The translations under genes and the position numbers were made by a program. Shown piece after piece: positions 6,571 to 9,737 of a stretch of DNA of 9,737 nt. This DNA comes from Ilumatobacteraceae bacterium (GTDB taxonomy: Bacteria > Actinomycetota > Acidimicrobiia > Acidimicrobiales > Ilumatobacteraceae), in contig JAEMRY010000051.1 in NCBI GenBank assembly GCA_016463105.1, forward strand, positions 1 to 9,737, written 5' to 3'. Each line of letters begins with the position of its first letter. The first letter of the stretch is position 1. Below the pieces are notes generated by a model. It was not told where the DNA came from, searched no databases, and saw nothing but the letters and a program-made list of their open reading frames with translations.

Positions 6571-7437
6571 TTATCCTTTTGAAACCATCGTGCCGACACC
6601 AGAGTCAGTAAATAATTCGAGCAGCAACACATGTGCGATTCGCCCATCCAAGATGTGTCCACGATGTACGCCACGATCAATAGCGGCGATACAACTCTCA
6701 ATTTTTGGAATCATTCCGCCTTCTATTGATCCAGATGCAAGCATCGTTCGCAGTTGCGATGTCGTTGCCTGGCGAACTATTGAACTCGGGTCACTCTTAT
6801 TAGTTCTTAGACCATCAATATCGGTGAGATAAATCAATTTCTCAGCACCAAGCGCCTGCGCAAGTGCGCCAGCAGCAGTGTCAGCATTGATGTTGTAGGC
6901 CTGTCCAGATGAATGACTGCCGAGCGTTGCCACAACTGGCACACGCGAATCAGCAAGCAATTCTTTGACAATTGTTGCGTCAACTTTTGTTATGTCGCCG
7001 ACGAAACCAAGTTGTTGATCACGTGGTGCGACAACAAACATTTTGGCGTCGTGACCCGAAACCCCAACTGCAGGTGCTCCATGCAAATTAACTGCCGAAA
7101 CGATTTGTGGATTAACCGTGCCCAATAAAACCATGCTGACGATTTCCATTGTCTCTGCATCGGTGACTCTTAATCCGTTATGAAATGTTGGGGTCTTTCC
7201 GAGGCGCTCCATTAGCGCCGAGATTTGCGGCCCGCCGCCGTGCACAACAACTGGCTTGATACCGACTGCGTGCAACAATGCAATATCTTTAGCAAAAGCG
7301 CCAAGCGCGTCATCGTCGGTTGCGCCAGCCAGAGCATTGCCACCGTATTTGACGACAATTGTTTTTCCGGCGAACTGTTGAATGTACGGCAAGGCCTCGA
7401 TTAACAGATTTGCAGTTTTTGTTGGCTCAACAATCAC
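6571..7437 (-). CDS. argB: Acetylglutamate kinase, arginine-sensitive type
   Basis: Phosphorylates N-acetylglutamate, the second step of arginine synthesis; amino-acid kinase family. The 288-residue product shows KYGGNA (30-35, Lys30), the glycine-rich HGGGPQI (66-72), NGLRVTD (87-93), NINADTAAGALA (182-193), LTDIDGL (204-210) and GGMIPKI (240-246, with Lys245). The N-terminal helix before the first strand (about 6-23) and the C-terminal ELFTD..GVGTM segment (274-284) are typical of hexameric enzymes inhibited by arginine, so feedback inhibition is likely; this is inferred from family knowledge. Start is GTG at 7437, forming a GTGA overlap with the argC stop. In many actinobacterial clusters argJ lies between argC and argB; here there is no room for it. 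Confidence 0.97.
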   Translation of the reverse strand: MIVEPTKTANLLIEALPYIQQFAGKTIVVKYGGNALAGATDDDALGAFAKDIALLHAVGIKPVVVHGGGPQISALMERLGKTPTFHNGLRVTDAETMEIVSMVLLGTVNPQIVSAVNLHGAPAVGVSGHDAKMFVVAPRDQQLGFVGDITKVDATIVKELLADSRVPVVATLGSHSSGQAYNINADTAAGALAQALGAEKLIYLTDIDGLRTNKSDPSSIVRQATTSQLRTMLASGSIEGGMIPKIESCIAAIDRGVHRGHILDGRIAHVLLLELFTDSGVGTMVSKG

Positions 7438-8456
7438 GGAAATATTCCAACTTGACTTAACCCAAATGTTTCATCTAACCCGAGTGCAACATTGGCTGCT
7501 TGCACTGCCCCACCCGCGGCACCTTTGGCCAAATTATCGATCGCACATAGCACGATCACATATTGTGTTCGCTCGTCATAACGCGCCGAAAGATGCGCGC
7601 TGTTTGAACCAAGCGTGGCTTTTGTCGACGGTGATGCAGGTCGCACAACTATGAACGGTTCTTTGACATATGCACGATTTAAAACTGCGAGCAACGAGGC
7701 CGTGCTCGTTGTGTCTGGGTTAACTGGTCGGGCATAGCAAGTCGCAAGGATTCCGCGATTCATCGGCGCCAAGTGTGGCGTAAACAAAACTTGTGCACCC
7801 GTGACCTGTTCAATTTCTGGAGTATGGCGATGATCTAATAACCCGTATGCCGTGAAATCTTCGTCGACTGTGCAAAATAAATTGCTATTTTTTGCTGCAC
7901 GACCGGCACCTGAGACACCAGATGCAGCGTCAACTATGACTCCAGTTGTAGAAATAACTCCGGCCTTGACTAGTGGCGTGAGCGCCAAACTCGCCGCAGT
8001 TACATAACATCCAGGCGTGGCGATTAATTTTGCTTGCTTTAACTCTGAGCGATATAACTCTGGCAAACCATAAACAGCCGACTTAAGCGCTGCTGGTTGT
8101 GTGTGATCAAAGCCATACCAAGTTGGATAAAGCGATGCATCTTTTAAGCGAAACGCTGCACTGCAGTCAACGACTAATCGAACTTTGCCCAACAACTGTG
8201 GCACAATTTCTAAGCTCGCCTCATGCGGTAAAGCCAAAAACACAACGTCACATTTAAGAGTTGCTTCGAGTGAATACTCGTCGAAAATCAAATTTGGATA
8301 CGCCGATGTCAAACTCGGATATAGCGATGACGCGAGTGAACCGGCTTGCGAATCACCAGTTGCATAAACGACTTTGAACTCAGGGTGCATGGCGCAGATT
8401 CGCAATAGCTCTGCACCTACATAGCCCGAACCACCCAAAATACCGACAGAAATCAT
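7434..8456 (-). CDS. argC: N-acetyl-gamma-glutamyl-phosphate reductase
   Basis: NADPH-dependent reductase converting N-acetylglutamyl-5-phosphate to N-acetylglutamate-5-semialdehyde. The 340-residue product has normal length for the long bacterial form. It has a Rossmann NADP-binding start, VGILGGSGYVGAELLR (4-19), the catalytic cysteine C150 in ATPGCY, the conserved HRHTPEIEQ segment (209-217) that holds the active-site histidine region, and the C-terminal NLAKGAAGGAVQAAN (308-322). It is the first gene of the arg operon. The ATG at 8456 has no Shine-Dalgarno sequence; instead a perfect TATAAT box ends 9 nt upstream, suggesting a leaderless mRNA. An ARG box lies directly upstream, overlapping the end of tag, so repression by ArgR plus arginine is expected. 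Confidence 0.97.
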   Translation of the reverse strand: MISVGILGGSGYVGAELLRICAMHPEFKVVYATGDSQAGSLASSLYPSLTSAYPNLIFDEYSLEATLKCDVVFLALPHEASLEIVPQLLGKVRLVVDCSAAFRLKDASLYPTWYGFDHTQPAALKSAVYGLPELYRSELKQAKLIATPGCYVTAASLALTPLVKAGVISTTGVIVDAASGVSGAGRAAKNSNLFCTVDEDFTAYGLLDHRHTPEIEQVTGAQVLFTPHLAPMNRGILATCYARPVNPDTTSTASLLAVLNRAYVKEPFIVVRPASPSTKATLGSNSAHLSARYDERTQYVIVLCAIDNLAKGAAGGAVQAANVALGLDETFGLSQVGIFP

Positions 8457-8468
8457 ATCTGTATGATT
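8451..8468. repeat. Inverted repeat over the argC start codon and -10 box
   Basis: AATCATA (8451-8457) and TATGATT (8462-8468) form a perfect 7-bp inverted repeat with a 4-nt centre. It covers the argC ATG (8456-8454) and half of the TATAAT box (8466-8471). Its centre is 27 bp from the centre of the ARG box. The arms share CATA/TATG with the ARG box, but the spacing differs by two bases, so it does not match the ARG consensus. It may be a second operator or chance. Confidence 0.55.
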
Positions 8469-8494
8469 ATACGGGCGACTGCATAACTATGCAA
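8466..8494 (-). promoter_or_regulatory. Promoter of the argCBDFRH operon, probably leaderless
   Basis: On the minus strand a perfect -10 TATAAT occupies 8471-8466. A weak -35, TTGCAT at 8494-8489 (TTG matches), lies 17 nt upstream and inside the ARG box. Normal initiation distance would put the start site at about 8459-8456, that is 0-3 nt before the argC ATG at 8456. No Shine-Dalgarno sequence is present, as expected for leaderless translation, which is common in Actinobacteria. Confidence 0.65.
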
Positions 8495-8495
8495 C
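8478..8495. promoter_or_regulatory. ARG box, probable ArgR operator
   Basis: The 18-bp site contains TGCATAACTATGCA (8480-8493, plus strand), a perfect 6-bp inverted repeat around AC. It has the form TGnAT-N4-ATnCA, the arrangement of known ARG boxes (TGAAT-N4-ATTCA in E. coli). It overlaps the tag stop codon (8489-8487) and the proposed -35 of the argC promoter, so ArgR bound there would block RNA polymerase. The argR gene lies in the same operon. Assignment rests on consensus and position. Confidence 0.7.
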
Positions 8496-9152
8496 AACCC
8501 TTTTGGGGGTCTTTTTGGCAGTTACTAATTGCTGCTCTTGACACGCTTGTCGCACATGACAACCAGCAAAGTGGTCATTTACGAGACCAAGTGACTGCAT
8601 CGCGGCATACATCGTGGTCGGGCCAACAAACTTAAAACCTCGATCACGCAACGCTTTGGATAGAGCCGCAGATTCGGGGGTCGACGCTTTAATTTCTTTG
8701 ATTTGTGTTGGCGCTTTGGTCTTGGATATGACTACCGGGTCTGGCCGAAACGACCAAACGAATTTTGCCAATGAGCCGAATTCTTTTTGCACTTCGAGCG
8801 TCGATTTAGCATTTTGTATCGCAGATTCGATTTTTCCGCGATGACGAACTATTGATTCATCTTTCATCAAGCGGTTCACATCACGCTGATTAAACCTTGC
8901 GACGATCTTTGGATCAAAACTGCGAAATGCACGGCGAAAAGATTCACGCTTACGCAAAATTGTCAACCAACTCAAACCAGCCTGAAAACCTTCTAGGCAA
9001 ATTTTTTCGTACAACTGATTGTCATTAGTCACGGGTCTGCCCCACTGCAGATCGTGATATTCGATGTATTGGGCATCGTCACCGCACCAGAAGCAACGCT
9101 GTTTAGAATCTGCTCCTTTGATTAACGCCTTGACTTGTTTCACAATTGTCAA
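8487..9152 (-). CDS. tag: DNA-3-methyladenine glycosylase I
   Basis: Base-excision-repair glycosylase that removes 3-methyladenine from alkylated DNA; helix-hairpin-helix superfamily, Tag family. The 221-residue product is longer than E. coli Tag (about 187) through about 16 extra residues at the N terminus and a basic tail after the zinc site. The zinc ligands match by spacing: C20 (RCFWC), H33 (EYHDLQWG), H194 and C198 (NDHFAGC). The base-binding residues also match: E54 (CLEGFQAGLSW) and W62. RHRGKI (103-108) and GFKFVGPTTMY (172-182) are typical. A TAA codon directly precedes the TTG at 9152, so the start is that TTG or the GTG at 9143 (218 residues); neither has a clear ribosome-binding site. 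It lies 15 nt after pheT and probably shares its transcript. Its last codons overlap the ARG box of argC. Confidence 0.95.
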   Translation of the reverse strand: MTIVKQVKALIKGADSKQRCFWCGDDAQYIEYHDLQWGRPVTNDNQLYEKICLEGFQAGLSWLTILRKRESFRRAFRSFDPKIVARFNQRDVNRLMKDESIVRHRGKIESAIQNAKSTLEVQKEFGSLAKFVWSFRPDPVVISKTKAPTQIKEIKASTPESAALSKALRDRGFKFVGPTTMYAAMQSLGLVNDHFAGCHVRQACQEQQLVTAKKTPKRVVA

Positions 9153-9167
9153 TTACGAGAGAAAATT

Positions 9168-9737
9168 TCAAACCGTCCGAAATTGGGCACCAAGTTTCGT
9201 TGCCGCGTCTATACAGCGATTGCGAGTTGTCGAAACTTCGGCATCGGTAAGTGTTCGATCTTTGGCCTGCAATTGAAATCTGAATGTCAGGCTTCGGCTA
9301 GATGTTGATGATTCTTGTGCCTTCTCAGAAGCCCGGTAAACATCGAACAACGAAACCTCAACTAGTTCAGGCCCTGCTGCTTGGCGTAATACCTTAAGTA
9401 GAGAACTTGCCGCTTCGCTATGCGGAAGTGAAAACGCTAAATCAAAATCACTTCGTGGAAACCGACTAACAGATTTTGCTGTTGAAACTTTTGGAATTTC
9501 ATTTAACAAAACCGACAAGTTAAGTTCAAAACACGCGACAGAAACATTGATGCCATGTCTTGCTAGTACTAATGGATCAATTTCGCCAACACTGCCAAGC
9601 AGTTGCTTGCCACGACGCAGAGACGCACTTCGAGTCTGGTGATATCCAGACTCAACACTCTTTTGATCTAATTGCGCCCCGAAGCCCATCGCTGCCGACA
9701 ACTGGCTCCACCAATCCATTGCTAATTCGCTTGTCGA
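9168..9737 (-). CDS. pheT: Phenylalanine--tRNA ligase beta subunit, C-terminal part
   Basis: Only the last 189 codons plus the stop are in the window; the frame stays open to the right edge (reading STSELAMDWW from 9737), so the ATG at 9719 is internal and not a start. The segment carries the end of the core region and the C-terminal ferredoxin-fold anticodon-binding domain (FDX-ACB). Diagnostic pieces are SRFPRSDFDLAFSLP, the VSLFDVYR strand-turn and KDRTLTDAEV, followed by a terminal helix ending GAQFRTV. In the alpha2-beta2 synthetase this domain contacts the anticodon stem-loop of tRNA-Phe. pheS is expected further right. In many Actinobacteria pheST sits directly before argC; here tag intervenes. 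The deduced C terminus is intact. Confidence 0.95.
   Translation of the reverse strand, partial: STSELAMDWWSQLSAAMGFGAQLDQKSVESGYHQTRSASLRRGKQLLGSVGEIDPLVLARHGINVSVACFELNLSVLLNEIPKVSTAKSVSRFPRSDFDLAFSLPHSEAASSLLKVLRQAAGPELVEVSLFDVYRASEKAQESSTSSRSLTFRFQLQAKDRTLTDAEVSTTRNRCIDAATKLGAQFRTV

Noticed and set aside
9147..9152. TTGACA at the tag start, a perfect -35 hexamer
   Set aside because: No convincing -10 follows at 16-18 nt on the minus strand, and it would start transcription inside tag. Probably chance within the start codons.
1..9737. CRISPR arrays, tRNA or rRNA genes, insertion sequences, phage or defence genes
   Set aside because: I saw none. The window is almost fully occupied by housekeeping genes with normal-length, intact products, and there are no spaced direct repeats, transposase motifs or tRNA-like cloverleaf sequences.

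Overview
The window looks like an ordinary chromosomal segment of an actinobacterium (Actinomycetota). The reasons are gene order (pheT, then an arg operon containing argR, then argH-tyrS), frequent GTG/TTG starts, start/stop overlaps of 4-8 nt and a probable leaderless promoter. GC looks moderate by eye, lower than in Streptomyces or Mycobacterium. A streamlined aquatic lineage such as an Acidimicrobiia member is a reasonable guess, but it rests on general resemblance and not on a phylogenetic test. No stretch of 300 bases or more lacks a gene.

Layout from left to right. A few codons of an unidentifiable neighbour lie at the left edge. A plus-strand cytochrome P450 follows (41-1246). Everything to its right is on the minus strand, so in transcription order from the right edge: the C-terminal part of pheT (9737-9168), tag (DNA-3-methyladenine glycosylase I, 9152-8487), then argC, argB, argD, argF, argR, argH and tyrS (8456-1263). 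The P450 and tyrS converge; both stop codons sit inside a degenerate TAGY tetranucleotide repeat whose plus-strand RNA can fold into a 15-bp hairpin.

The arg genes encode, in pathway order, ArgB (N-acetylglutamate kinase), ArgC (N-acetylglutamyl-phosphate reductase), ArgD (acetylornithine aminotransferase), ArgF (ornithine carbamoyltransferase) and ArgH (argininosuccinate lyase), plus the arginine repressor ArgR. Deacetylation of acetylornithine (argJ or argE), acetylglutamate synthesis (argJ or argA) and argininosuccinate synthase (argG) are not here, although argJ and argG normally sit inside such clusters. The junctions where they would lie (argC/argB and argR/argH) are tight overlaps. A probable ArgR operator (TGCAT-N4-ATGCA) overlaps the tag stop codon and the likely -35 region of a promoter with a perfect TATAAT box, placed so that argC is probably read from a leaderless mRNA. 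This fits an autoregulated operon in which ArgR plus arginine represses transcription.

I found no undescribed system. The items most worth a second look are the argC control region (ARG box, leaderless promoter and a second dyad over the start codon), the absence of argJ and argG, and the repeat-hairpin between the convergent genes.
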